This document shows positions 17,355 to 24,603 of a stretch of 38,011 bases of DNA, one piece after another. The translations under genes were made by a program, and so were the position numbers. Location of the stretch: positions 1-38,011 of the forward strand of contig CADBSO010000057.1 of NCBI GenBank assembly GCA_902797395.1, given 5' to 3'. The stretch's first letter is position 1. Every line of letters begins with the position of its first letter. The DNA is from an uncultured Spirochaetales bacterium (GTDB lineage Bacteria > Spirochaetota > Spirochaetia > Sphaerochaetales > Sphaerochaetaceae). The notes under the pieces are model-generated. The model saw only the letters and a program-made list of their open reading frames with translations. It did not search any database and was not told the origin of the DNA.

Positions 17355-17897
17355 ATGTCAAGAATTGGAAAGAAGTCTATTACGGTACCTGCGGGCGTAA
17401 AGCTTTCATTTGATAATAATATCATGAAAGTCGAAGGGCCTAAGGGGAAGCTCGAATGCCCGTATGATAAGTATGTAGGATTCAATGTCGATGGCAGTAC
17501 TGTTACTGTTACGAGGATTGATGATTCGAAAACAGCTAAGAGCAGACATGGGTTGTACAGGCAGTTGCTTAACAACATGATTGTCGGCGTAACTTCCGAA
17601 TATACTACCAATTTGCTTGTGAATGGAGTCGGTTATAAGGCTGAGCTCAAGGGCAAGGTTCTTGTTCTGTCTCTTGGTTATTCGACTATTATTGAATACA
17701 TGATACCGGAGGGGATCAGGATCGCTCTTGATGGTCCGACAAAGATATCGGTCACAGGAATCGACAAGCAGCTGGTCGGCAAGGTTTGCGCGGAGATTCG
17801 CTCGTTGAGGAGTCCGGAGCCGTATAAGGGCAAGGGCATCAAATACGAGAAAGAGGTCATAAGGCGCAAAGTCGGTAAATCTGGTGTGAAGAAATAA
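17355..17897 (+). CDS. rplF: 50S ribosomal protein L6
   Basis: L6, 180 residues, near the GTPase centre and sarcin-ricin loop. MSRIGKKSITVPAGVKL, the duplicated fold and PEPYKGKGIKYEKEVIRRK followed by GKSG mark the family. Typical length; no anomalies seen. Confidence 0.97.
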   Translation: MSRIGKKSITVPAGVKLSFDNNIMKVEGPKGKLECPYDKYVGFNVDGSTVTVTRIDDSKTAKSRHGLYRQLLNNMIVGVTSEYTTNLLVNGVGYKAELKGKVLVLSLGYSTIIEYMIPEGIRIALDGPTKISVTGIDKQLVGKVCAEIRSLRSPEPYKGKGIKYEKEVIRRKVGKSGVKK

Positions 17898-17914
17898 GGG
17901 GATTGGCAGTAGCA

Positions 17915-18274
17915 ATGAAACCGATTGTTAGAAAAAATCACAGGCGCGATAAGAGAAAGGCGCATATTAGAAAGAGGGTCAGCGGGACATTCGAGAAGCC
18001 CCGTGTAAGCGTATTCAGGAGCAATCTGCATCTCTATGCTCAGGTTATCGATGATACGAAAGGTGTGACCATCTGCAATATAAGCGGTGTCGAGAAGGAG
18101 TATGCTGCTCTTAGGAATAATGTTGAGAACGCTAAGAAGCTGGGTTTGGAGCTGGGCAAGAGAATGAGCAGCAAGAACATCAAGACTTGCGTGTTCGACA
18201 GAAACGGATATAAATATCATGGTATTGTCAAGTCTTTTGCTGATGGAATCAGAGAAGCGGGAATTGAATTCTAA
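17915..18274 (+). CDS. rplR: 50S ribosomal protein L18
   Basis: L18, 119 residues from the chosen start, a 5S rRNA binder in the central protuberance beside L5. RKRVSGTFEKPRVSVFRSN and the C-terminal VFDRNGYKYHGIVKSFADG are characteristic. An in-frame TTG at 17903 lies too close to AAGGGG (17895-17900), so ATG 17915 is preferred although its spacing of about 14 bases is long. Confidence 0.95.
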   Translation: MKPIVRKNHRRDKRKAHIRKRVSGTFEKPRVSVFRSNLHLYAQVIDDTKGVTICNISGVEKEYAALRNNVENAKKLGLELGKRMSSKNIKTCVFDRNGYKYHGIVKSFADGIREAGIEF

Positions 18275-18289
18275 GGACGGGAGTTAGTT

Positions 18290-18850
18290 ATGCCACGAAG
18301 AGAAGATAACAGAAGAAAGAGAACGGATGACGCTGCAAAGAATGACAATATCGTCGAGAAGCTCATTGCGGTCAATAGGGTGTCCAAGTCTACGAAAGGC
18401 GGCAGAACGATATCCTTCGCCGCTTTGATGGTCGTCGGAGACAGGAACGGCAGTGTCGGATTTGGTCTTGGCAAGGCGAACGATGTTTCCGAAGCGATCA
18501 AGAAGGCGACGCAGAAGGCGAGAAAGAGCATGAAGCGCATTTCGCTTAAGAAGATATATAATCCGGAGAGCGAGTCCTATAACGTCACGCTTCCCCATGA
18601 GATACTTGGCAAGTATAAGAGCGCTTCCGTTCTTTTGAGGCCTGCAACCGCAGGAACCGGAGTCATCGCCGGCGGAAGCGTGAGAGCGGTATGTGATGCT
18701 GCGGGAATCACTGATATTCTCAGCAAGTCGCTTGGCTCGAATAATAAGAGCAATGTGATAAAGGCTGCGATCAGCGGGTTGGAAAGCTTGCTCGATGCTA
18801 ATGAATTGAGCATCAATCGCGGTTTGAGCAAAAAGGAAATGTGGGGTTGA
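18290..18850 (+). CDS. rpsE: 30S ribosomal protein S5
   Basis: S5, 186 residues, important for decoding accuracy and mRNA unwinding. VEKLIAVNRVSKSTKGGR, FAALMVVGDRNGSVGFGLGK and LRPATAGTGVIAGGSVRAV are intact, covering the dsRBD-like domain and the C-terminal domain. Normal length. Confidence 0.97.
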   Translation: MPRREDNRRKRTDDAAKNDNIVEKLIAVNRVSKSTKGGRTISFAALMVVGDRNGSVGFGLGKANDVSEAIKKATQKARKSMKRISLKKIYNPESESYNVTLPHEILGKYKSASVLLRPATAGTGVIAGGSVRAVCDAAGITDILSKSLGSNNKSNVIKAAISGLESLLDANELSINRGLSKKEMWG

Positions 18851-18856
18851 TGAGAT

Positions 18857-19063
18857 ATGAAACAGGAAAAGATAGACAGCCCGAAACTCAAGATCACGCT
18901 TCGAAGAAGCATTATTTCCTCTCTTCCAAAGCAGAGGAAGACCATAAAGGCTTTGGGGCTTACCGGAAAGATTTCCGGATACAGCGTCCGCAATAATGAT
19001 AGCGTGACATGGGGCATGATCGATGTTGTCAAGCATCTGGTTGAGGTCGAGGGGGTGAACTGA
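18857..19063 (+). CDS. rpmD: 50S ribosomal protein L30
   Basis: L30, 68 residues, peripheral 23S rRNA binder, with the core LKITLRRSIISSLPKQRKT and IKALGLTGK. It starts 6 bases after rpsE and its TGA overlaps the rplO ATG by one base. N-terminal residues 1-9 are slightly longer than the usual 60-residue form. Confidence 0.93.
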   Translation: MKQEKIDSPKLKITLRRSIISSLPKQRKTIKALGLTGKISGYSVRNNDSVTWGMIDVVKHLVEVEGVN

Positions 19064-19494
19064 TGGCTAGCATAGTGGCTCCGAAAGGGGCGAACAGACG
19101 CAAGACTATAGTCGGAAGGGGCCATTCTTCAAATGGAAGAAGGTGTGGTCGCGGAAATAATGGTCAGAATGCCAGGTCAGGCGGTGGGGTCCGTCCTGGT
19201 TTTGAAGGCGGTCAGATGCCTTTGTATAGAAGGGTTGCCCGCAGGGGGTTCTCCAATTGTCCATTCAAGAAGGAATATGTTGCTATTTCGCTTGATCAGA
19301 TAGATGCTTTTTTTGTTGATGGTGAGAGCGTCAATGATACCGAGCTCAGGAAGAGAGGCCTTCTTAAGGGCAAGGATAACGAGGCGAAGATTCTCAATGG
19401 CGATAAGTTCGGCAAGAAGATAACGATCGAAGGCGTCAGGACTTCGGAAAGCGCTGCTGAGAAGGTGAAGTCGCTAGGCGGCGAAGTGAGGTAA
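19063..19494 (+). CDS. rplO: 50S ribosomal protein L15
   Basis: L15, 143 residues, a late assembly protein. The Gly/Arg-rich VGRGHSSNGRRCGRGNNGQ and SGGGVRPGFEGGQMPLYRR segments are diagnostic; the C-terminal domain with KITIEGVRTSESAAEKVKSL is present. The N-terminal tail before the Gly-rich part is shorter and reads ASIVAPKGANRRKTI. secY begins 1 base after its stop. Confidence 0.95.
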   Translation: MASIVAPKGANRRKTIVGRGHSSNGRRCGRGNNGQNARSGGGVRPGFEGGQMPLYRRVARRGFSNCPFKKEYVAISLDQIDAFFVDGESVNDTELRKRGLLKGKDNEAKILNGDKFGKKITIEGVRTSESAAEKVKSLGGEVR

Positions 19495-19495
19495 G

Positions 19496-20803
19496 ATGTC
19501 GAGCATTCTGACAGATTCTTTTAGAATAAGATCGCTCAGGAGCAAGATCTTCTATACTCTTGCCTTGCTTGTGATTACCAGGATAGGTGCGTTCATACCA
19601 ATACCGGGGATAAATCCTGTTGTGTTGCTGAACGCTGGTCCGACTTCAAGCTCCGCATTTGGTTTTCTGTCTGAATATTTGGATTTCTTTTCAGGCGGAG
19701 CCTTTTCGAATTTTTCGATTCTAATGCTGGGTGTCATGCCTTATATTTCGGCACAGATAATAATTCAGCTGTTGTTGATAATCGTTCCGAAGTTGAAGGA
19801 TATGGCGAAGGATCCGGCAGGCCAATCGAAGCTGCAGAGGTGGATGAGATATGGCACGATACTTGTTTGTATTGTCCAGTCTTATGCCGTTGTCGTCTAT
19901 TCAAGCGAGTTTCCGGGTCTTTTGACGATTAGCAGGCCGTGGTTTATTGCTGTTACCGCTATAACTTGTACGGCAGGAAGCATGTTCATGGTCTGGATAG
20001 GGGAAAGGATAACGGAGAAGGGCGTCGGCAATGGAATATCCCTGCTGATATTCGCCGGAATTGTGGCTAGGATCCCATCTGCTGTCGGAACATTGTGGAG
20101 AGGCGTTTCCGGCGGAACCATCAATATAATTTCCGTTGCGGTTCTGTTGGTCATCTTCTTTGCTGTTGTTGTTATGGTTATTTATGAGGAGAAGGGTGAG
20201 AGGAGGATCTATGTGACGTATTCGAAGAGGATCGTCGGCAGAAAGATCTATGGTGCGCAGAGCTCGCACATACCTTTCAAACTTAATCCGTCAGGGGTGA
20301 TTCCTGTAATATTTGCATCTGCGGTTCTTTCTTTCCCATTGCAGATTGCTGCTGCTTTAGGACCGAATGTCAGATGGCTGAACCGTTTCGCGGCATGGTT
20401 GAGCCCGCAGGGTTATCCGTATTTGATAGTTCATACCATCCTGATAATCGCGTTCGCTTTCTTCTACACGCAAGTGACGTTGAATCCGATTGAGATATCA
20501 AGGCAGATAAGGGAGAATGGTGGAACGATACAGGGAGTTAGGGCGGACAACATGGAGGAGTATCTTACGAAAGTGCTTAACAGGATAATCCTTCCGGGAA
20601 GCCTGTTTTTGGCTTTCATCGCTTTGCTTCCGACGATTGTCCAGCTGATATTCCATTTTCCTTCAAATGTCGCAATGCTGCTTGGCGGGACATCGCTGCT
20701 CATTATGGTTGGTGTGGAGTTGGATACAGTGCGTAGCATTGAGGGCATTATCAAGTCGCAGAACAGGCTCATGTATTCCGGCAATAGGAGCAGGTCGCTT
20801 TGA
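19496..20803 (+). CDS. secY: Protein translocase subunit SecY
   Basis: SecY, 435 residues, the pore subunit of the SecYEG channel in the inner membrane. About ten hydrophobic helices can be traced; family marks are FIPIPGI near the N-terminus, GVMPYISAQIIIQLL, ITEKGVGNGISLLIFAGI, HIPFKLNPSGVIPVIFAS and the final GGTSLLIMVGVELDT. It follows rplO closely, as in other spc operons, but adk, map and infA are missing and rpmJ comes next. Confidence 0.98.
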   Translation: MSSILTDSFRIRSLRSKIFYTLALLVITRIGAFIPIPGINPVVLLNAGPTSSSAFGFLSEYLDFFSGGAFSNFSILMLGVMPYISAQIIIQLLLIIVPKLKDMAKDPAGQSKLQRWMRYGTILVCIVQSYAVVVYSSEFPGLLTISRPWFIAVTAITCTAGSMFMVWIGERITEKGVGNGISLLIFAGIVARIPSAVGTLWRGVSGGTINIISVAVLLVIFFAVVVMVIYEEKGERRIYVTYSKRIVGRKIYGAQSSHIPFKLNPSGVIPVIFASAVLSFPLQIAAALGPNVRWLNRFAAWLSPQGYPYLIVHTILIIAFAFFYTQVTLNPIEISRQIRENGGTIQGVRADNMEEYLTKVLNRIILPGSLFLAFIALLPTIVQLIFHFPSNVAMLLGGTSLLIMVGVELDTVRSIEGIIKSQNRLMYSGNRSRSL

Positions 20804-20833
20804 TGCGGTTTGAAATAAGGTAAAGAGGTTTGT

Positions 20834-20950
20834 ATGAAAGTTAGAGCAAGTGTAAAGCCTATTTGCGACAAATGCAAAGTCATCAGGCGTAATGGTGTTG
20901 TCAGGATTGTATGTTCCAATCCGAAGCATAAACAGAGACAGAAGGGGTAG
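20834..20950 (+). CDS. rpmJ: 50S ribosomal protein L36, zinc type
   Basis: L36, 38 residues: [20 protein letters not shown], then [18 protein letters not shown]. Cys11, Cys14, Cys27 and His32 form the zinc site, so this is the C+ form. It sits 30 bases after secY and 10 bases before rpsM, opening the alpha-operon segment. Confidence 0.96.
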   Translation: MKVRASVKPICDKCKVIRRNGVVRIVCSNPKHKQRQKG

Positions 20951-20960
20951 AATAAAAAAA

Positions 20961-21326
20961 ATGGCACGTATTGCAGGCGTTGATTTGCCTAACAAGGCAA
21001 CAAAAATCGCATTGACTTATATTTACGGCATCGGCAACAAGAGCGCCATGGATATCTGCAGCAAAGCAGGCATTGATCCGGATGCGAAGATCAATTCGCT
21101 GTCTACTGATGAGCAGACTGTTCTCAGGAAGATAATAGAGGATTCGTATAAGGTTGAGGGTTCGCTTCGTTCGGAAGTTGCTCAGAATATCAAGGCGCTG
21201 ATGGATATCGGTTGCTATAGGGGCTTGAGGCATAGGAAGGGCTTGCCTGTCAGGGGTCAGAGGACCAAGACTAATGCCAGAACCAGAAAAGGCAAGAAGA
21301 AGACCGTTGCTGGCAAGAAGAAATAA
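20961..21326 (+). CDS. rpsM: 30S ribosomal protein S13
   Basis: S13, 121 residues, in the 30S head contacting P-site tRNA and L5. [24 protein letters not shown]-like [20 protein letters not shown] and the tail [19 protein letters not shown] are canonical. ATG 20961 is the family start; the frame is open further upstream but that part overlaps rpmJ. Confidence 0.97.
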   Translation: MARIAGVDLPNKATKIALTYIYGIGNKSAMDICSKAGIDPDAKINSLSTDEQTVLRKIIEDSYKVEGSLRSEVAQNIKALMDIGCYRGLRHRKGLPVRGQRTKTNARTRKGKKKTVAGKKK

Positions 21327-21337
21327 GGAGATGCAAG

Positions 21338-21721
21338 ATGGCTGTTACCAAAAAAAAGACTAAGGTAAAGAAGACCGTTCGCGAAGGCAATGTTTATATC
21401 CAGGCTACGTTCAACAATACGATTATCACCGTTACGGATTTGAACGGAAACACCATTTCCTGGTGTTCTTCCGGAGCGCAGGGCTATAGGGGTGCTAAGA
21501 AAAGCACTTCGTTTGCCGCGCAGACAGTAATGGAAACCGCTATCAGGAAAGCCAAGGACTACGGCTTGAGTGAGGTTAATGTTTATGTGAAGGGGCCTGG
21601 TTCCGGCAGAGAGACTGCAATAAGGGCCATTGGAAAAGAAGGTCTCAAGGTCAGGCTCATCAGGGATGTTACGCCCATACCTCATAATGGATGCAGGCCT
21701 AGAAAAACGAGAAGACTGTAA
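21338..21721 (+). CDS. rpsK: 30S ribosomal protein S11
   Basis: S11, 127 residues, on the 30S platform near the Shine-Dalgarno helix. [37 protein letters not shown] and [17 protein letters not shown] are classic. A short Lys-rich N-terminus ([11 protein letters not shown]) precedes the fold. rpsD follows after 14 bases. Confidence 0.98.
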   Translation: MAVTKKKTKVKKTVREGNVYIQATFNNTIITVTDLNGNTISWCSSGAQGYRGAKKSTSFAAQTVMETAIRKAKDYGLSEVNVYVKGPGSGRETAIRAIGKEGLKVRLIRDVTPIPHNGCRPRKTRRL

Positions 21722-21735
21722 GGAGATAGTTGGTT

Positions 21736-22389
21736 ATGGCAAGATATACAGGACCAAAGTGCAGATATTGCAGGGCTGAGCAGGTTCAGCTTTTTCTTAA
21801 AGGTGATAGGTGCGCTTCCGGAAAATGCCCTTTGAAGGGCGATTCCGGAAAGAGATCATCGACTCCGGGCAAGGATCCGAAGGTTCGCGGCAAGAAGAAT
21901 ACCGATTACGGCTTGCAGCTTCGCGAGAAGCAGAAGCTCAAAAGGATGTATTGCATGCTTGAGAAGCAGTTCCATATTACTTTTGAGAAAGCCACCAAGA
22001 TGAGCGGAGTTACGGGTCAGAATATGATCAGCTTGCTCGAGAGAAGGCTTGACAATGTTGTCTACAGGCTTCATTTCGCCAAGTCGAGATCCCAGGCTGC
22101 TCAGATCATAAATCATGGGCATGTCATGGTCAATGGCAGGATAGTTGACGTTCCTTCTTATTCGCTTAAGGATGGAGATACGATCTCCATCAGGCCGCAG
22201 AGTCAGAACAGGAATCTCTTCAGGGAGAATCTTTCCGGCTTTGCGAAGAAAGAGAACAATACCGTTTCGTGGCTTTCGCTTGATGTTGATGCCATGTCCG
22301 GAAAATTCCTCTCCAGTCCTGTGAGAAGCGAGATACAGGATCTGCAGAAGGTCAATGAGCAGCTGATCGTAGAATTGTATTCCAAGTAA
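21736..22389 (+). CDS. rpsD: 30S ribosomal protein S4, zinc type
   Basis: S4, 217 residues, 16S 5'-domain assembly initiator and decoding-accuracy protein. The N-terminus has four Cys (CRYC, then CASGKC) of the zinc-binding form. The S4 RNA-binding domain is seen at LERRLDNVVYRLHFAKSR and INHGHVMVNGRIVDVPSY. ATG 21736 is preferred to TTG 21730. Presence between rpsK and rpoA follows the common bacterial order; in some spirochaetes I recall it being elsewhere, which I could not verify. Confidence 0.97.
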   Translation: MARYTGPKCRYCRAEQVQLFLKGDRCASGKCPLKGDSGKRSSTPGKDPKVRGKKNTDYGLQLREKQKLKRMYCMLEKQFHITFEKATKMSGVTGQNMISLLERRLDNVVYRLHFAKSRSQAAQIINHGHVMVNGRIVDVPSYSLKDGDTISIRPQSQNRNLFRENLSGFAKKENNTVSWLSLDVDAMSGKFLSSPVRSEIQDLQKVNEQLIVELYSK

Positions 22390-22407
22390 TCTTGATTGAG
22401 GAGCAGT

Positions 22408-23442
22408 ATGGTTAAAAAGAATCTCTTGAAGGGCTTGACTCTTCCGAAAACGATTGAGGAGTTGAAGGATTCCGTGAAGTATTCCGTTGAGGAGGAAGGC
22501 GGGGACAGCAAGGAGTATGCCAAGATCGTAGCCTATCCTTTTGAACGGGGGTTCGGTACGACAATCGGAAATACCTTGAGGCGCGCTTTGCTGTCATCCA
22601 TTCAGGGATATGCTGTGAGTTCGTTGGTCTTCAATGTGAGAAAGGACGGAAAGCAGTCTACTATTTCAAATGAGTTCGAGGCATTGCCTGGCGTAAAGGA
22701 AGACATCGTGGAGATCATTGCGAATGTGAAGAAGCTCGCATTGAGGGTTCCTGGCGATGGATTCGATACCCAGGTGATGACGATAAGCTGCAAGGGGCCT
22801 GGGGAAATCAAAGGAGCTGATTTCTCGAAAAATGGGATAGAGGTCGTCAACTCCGATCTGCATATCCTCACCATGGAAAGCGATGTCGATATGGACATTG
22901 ATGTTCAGGTTGATTTTGGCAGGGGCTATATTCCGGCTGATGTTCAGAAGAATTATCTTGTTGAGCAATATGGCACGATAGCCATTGACTCCATTTTCTC
23001 TCCGGTGCAGCGCGTCAATTACAAGGTCGAGCCGGAAAGGGTCGGTCAGAGGAATGATTATGATAGGCTGGAGCTTGAGGTTTGGACTAACGGCGCTATA
23101 AGCGCTGTGAATGCTGTGGGACAGGCTGCGTTCATAGTTTCGGAATTTCTGCAGAAGTTCATCAATTTCGAGAAGAGCGAGGTTTTGAGTTCGCAGGAGA
23201 TAGAGCAAGGTGAGAGCGAGAGGGCCGGATTGTTGAAGAGCCCGATCGACAGGCTTGGCTTGTCCGTGAGGAGTTTGGGCTGTCTGAAGAGGACCAATAT
23301 CAATTTCATTTACGAGCTTGTTCAGAAGAGCGAGGATGAGTTGCTTCAGGTGAAACTTCTCGGCGAGAGGTCCTTGACGGAAATCAAGGAGAAGCTTGAA
23401 GGTCTTGGCCTTTCGTTGGGCATGACCAATCTTGAGCTTTGA
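22408..23442 (+). CDS. rpoA: RNA polymerase subunit alpha
   Basis: RNAP alpha, 344 residues, scaffolds beta and beta-prime and contacts upstream DNA and activators. The N-terminal domain has PFERGFGTTIGNTLRRALLS and the dimer region; VNYKVEPERVGQRNDYDRLE is intact. The C-terminal domain reads LSVRSLGCLKRTNIN and VKLLGERSLTEIKEKLEGLG. The Arg equal to E. coli R265 is kept, but the position of N268, which contacts UP-element DNA, is Gly here. ATG 22408 has GAGGAG upstream; the TTG at 22396 is ignored. Confidence 0.98.
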   Translation: MVKKNLLKGLTLPKTIEELKDSVKYSVEEEGGDSKEYAKIVAYPFERGFGTTIGNTLRRALLSSIQGYAVSSLVFNVRKDGKQSTISNEFEALPGVKEDIVEIIANVKKLALRVPGDGFDTQVMTISCKGPGEIKGADFSKNGIEVVNSDLHILTMESDVDMDIDVQVDFGRGYIPADVQKNYLVEQYGTIAIDSIFSPVQRVNYKVEPERVGQRNDYDRLELEVWTNGAISAVNAVGQAAFIVSEFLQKFINFEKSEVLSSQEIEQGESERAGLLKSPIDRLGLSVRSLGCLKRTNINFIYELVQKSEDELLQVKLLGERSLTEIKEKLEGLGLSLGMTNLEL

Positions 23443-23499
23443 TTTTAAAAACAAGAGCTTTGAAAGAAGCCTAACATATGAATATGAGGAACGTATAAA

Positions 23500-24087
23500 A
23501 TGAGACACAGATATGGTTTTAATGAATTGTCGAGGAATTCGGCCGAGAGGAAGGCTCTGTTGCGCTCACAATGCACTTCGCTGGTTTTGTACGAGAGAAT
23601 CGTTACCACGCTTGCTAAGGCTAAGGCGACGCAGAAGTGCATAGAGAAGCTTGTTACCAGAGCAAGGAATGCGAACAATGAGATAGCTAAGCTTTCCGCT
23701 GATGCCAATCCTGAGAATGATGGCAAGGCGAAAGCGATAAATGTTCATGCTCATAGGCAGGTTGCTCGTCATCTCTATACTGAGAAGGCGGTTGCAAAGC
23801 TGTTCAATGATATCGCTCCGTTGTTTTCTGAGAGGAATGGCGGTTATACGAGAATAATCAAGTACGGATACAGGAACAACGATTCCGCGCAGCTTGCGAT
23901 TCTGGAGTTTGTCGAGAGACCGCAGAAGGATGAAACCGCTAAAGCCGACAAGAAGTCGAAAAAGGCTTCCGATAAGAAGGCTGCCAAGGTGAAGAAGGAA
24001 GGCGTCGAGAGAAGGGATTCCGGAAAGGTGAAGCAGTCAAAGGGCGTAAGCGAGAAAGTCGTTACAAGACAGAAGAAAGGCAATTGA
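23500..24087 (+). CDS. rplQ: 50S ribosomal protein L17 with basic C-terminal tail
   Basis: L17, 195 residues, near the tunnel exit on the solvent side. The core has RHRYGFNELSRNSAERKALL, the helix KATQKCIEKLVTRARN and RNGGYTRIIKYGYRNNDSAQ. After about residue 140 there is a 50-residue Lys/Ser-rich tail (KADKKSKKASDKKAAKVKK), so the protein is well above the usual 120 residues. ATG 23500 follows GAGGAA. The 57-base gap after rpoA is the largest in this part of the cluster and contains a short repeated GAGCTTTGA but no terminator. Confidence 0.95.
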   Translation: MRHRYGFNELSRNSAERKALLRSQCTSLVLYERIVTTLAKAKATQKCIEKLVTRARNANNEIAKLSADANPENDGKAKAINVHAHRQVARHLYTEKAVAKLFNDIAPLFSERNGGYTRIIKYGYRNNDSAQLAILEFVERPQKDETAKADKKSKKASDKKAAKVKKEGVERRDSGKVKQSKGVSEKVVTRQKKGN

Positions 24088-24098
24088 TGAGGTAGAAC

Positions 24099-24266
24099 AT
24101 GAGTTATAAAGGCAAAAGGACATATCAGCCTAGCAAAGTCAAGAGGAACAGGAAGTTCGGCTTTAGGGCGAGGATGGCTACGGCTGGCGGAAGATTGGTT
24201 TTGAAGAGAAGAAGAGCCAAGGGGAGAAAGAAGCTCAGTGTTAGTGACGAGAAGAAGCCTTACTAG
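24099..24266 (+). CDS. rpmH: 50S ribosomal protein L34
   Basis: L34, 55 residues: [20 protein letters not shown] and [20 protein letters not shown], then a tail [15 protein letters not shown] longer than the usual 44-46 residues. It begins 11 bases after rplQ, joining the ribosomal cluster to the rpmH-rnpA-yidC-jag set that in many bacteria lies near oriC instead. Its tail overlaps the likely start of rnpA. Confidence 0.96.
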   Translation: MSYKGKRTYQPSKVKRNRKFGFRARMATAGGRLVLKRRRAKGRKKLSVSDEKKPY

Positions 24267-24594
24267 AGTCCGCATGCTGAAAAAGCGTGATGATATCAAG
24301 AAGGTTTTTTCGTCAAAGAAGTATTATTTCAGTTCCATATTGGTCAGGTATTGTCCAAACGACCAGAACTGCAGCAGATTTGTGATTGTTCCCGAGAGGA
24401 AGACGCATGGTGCTGTGGGTCGAAATCTGATTAGAAGGCGAATATCGGAAATCCTTAGAACCAATCAGCAGAGGATAAGGGAAGGTTTCGATATCGCCTT
24501 TTTTGTTAAGCGGGACATACTGGATTTCAAGTATGAGGATCTTTCTGATCTGCTAGTAAAAGCATTGGAAAAAGGCGGGTTTTTAAGATCATAG
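24238..24594 (+). CDS. rnpA: Ribonuclease P protein component
   Basis: Protein subunit of RNase P, which helps the catalytic RNA remove 5' leaders from pre-tRNA. Length is 118 residues from GTG 24238 (GTG 24244 and ATG 24274 are alternatives). The family start SLTxxxRLKKRxDFxxVF matches [18 protein letters not shown], which favours a GTG start overlapping rpmH by up to 29 bases. The central block reads [19 protein letters not shown]; the usual RNRxKR signature is RNLIRR here, losing one conserved Arg. The RNase P RNA gene is not in this window. Context rpmH-rnpA-yidC-jag strongly supports the call. Confidence 0.9.
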   Translation: MLVTRRSLTRVRMLKKRDDIKKVFSSKKYYFSSILVRYCPNDQNCSRFVIVPERKTHGAVGRNLIRRRISEILRTNQQRIREGFDIAFFVKRDILDFKYEDLSDLLVKALEKGGFLRS

Positions 24595-24603
24595 TAGGTT
24601 TAG

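Noticed and set aside
23478..23498. Tiny frame MNMRNV between rpoA and rplQ
   Set aside because: Six codons with no ribosome site; it only overlaps the rplQ ribosome binding region.
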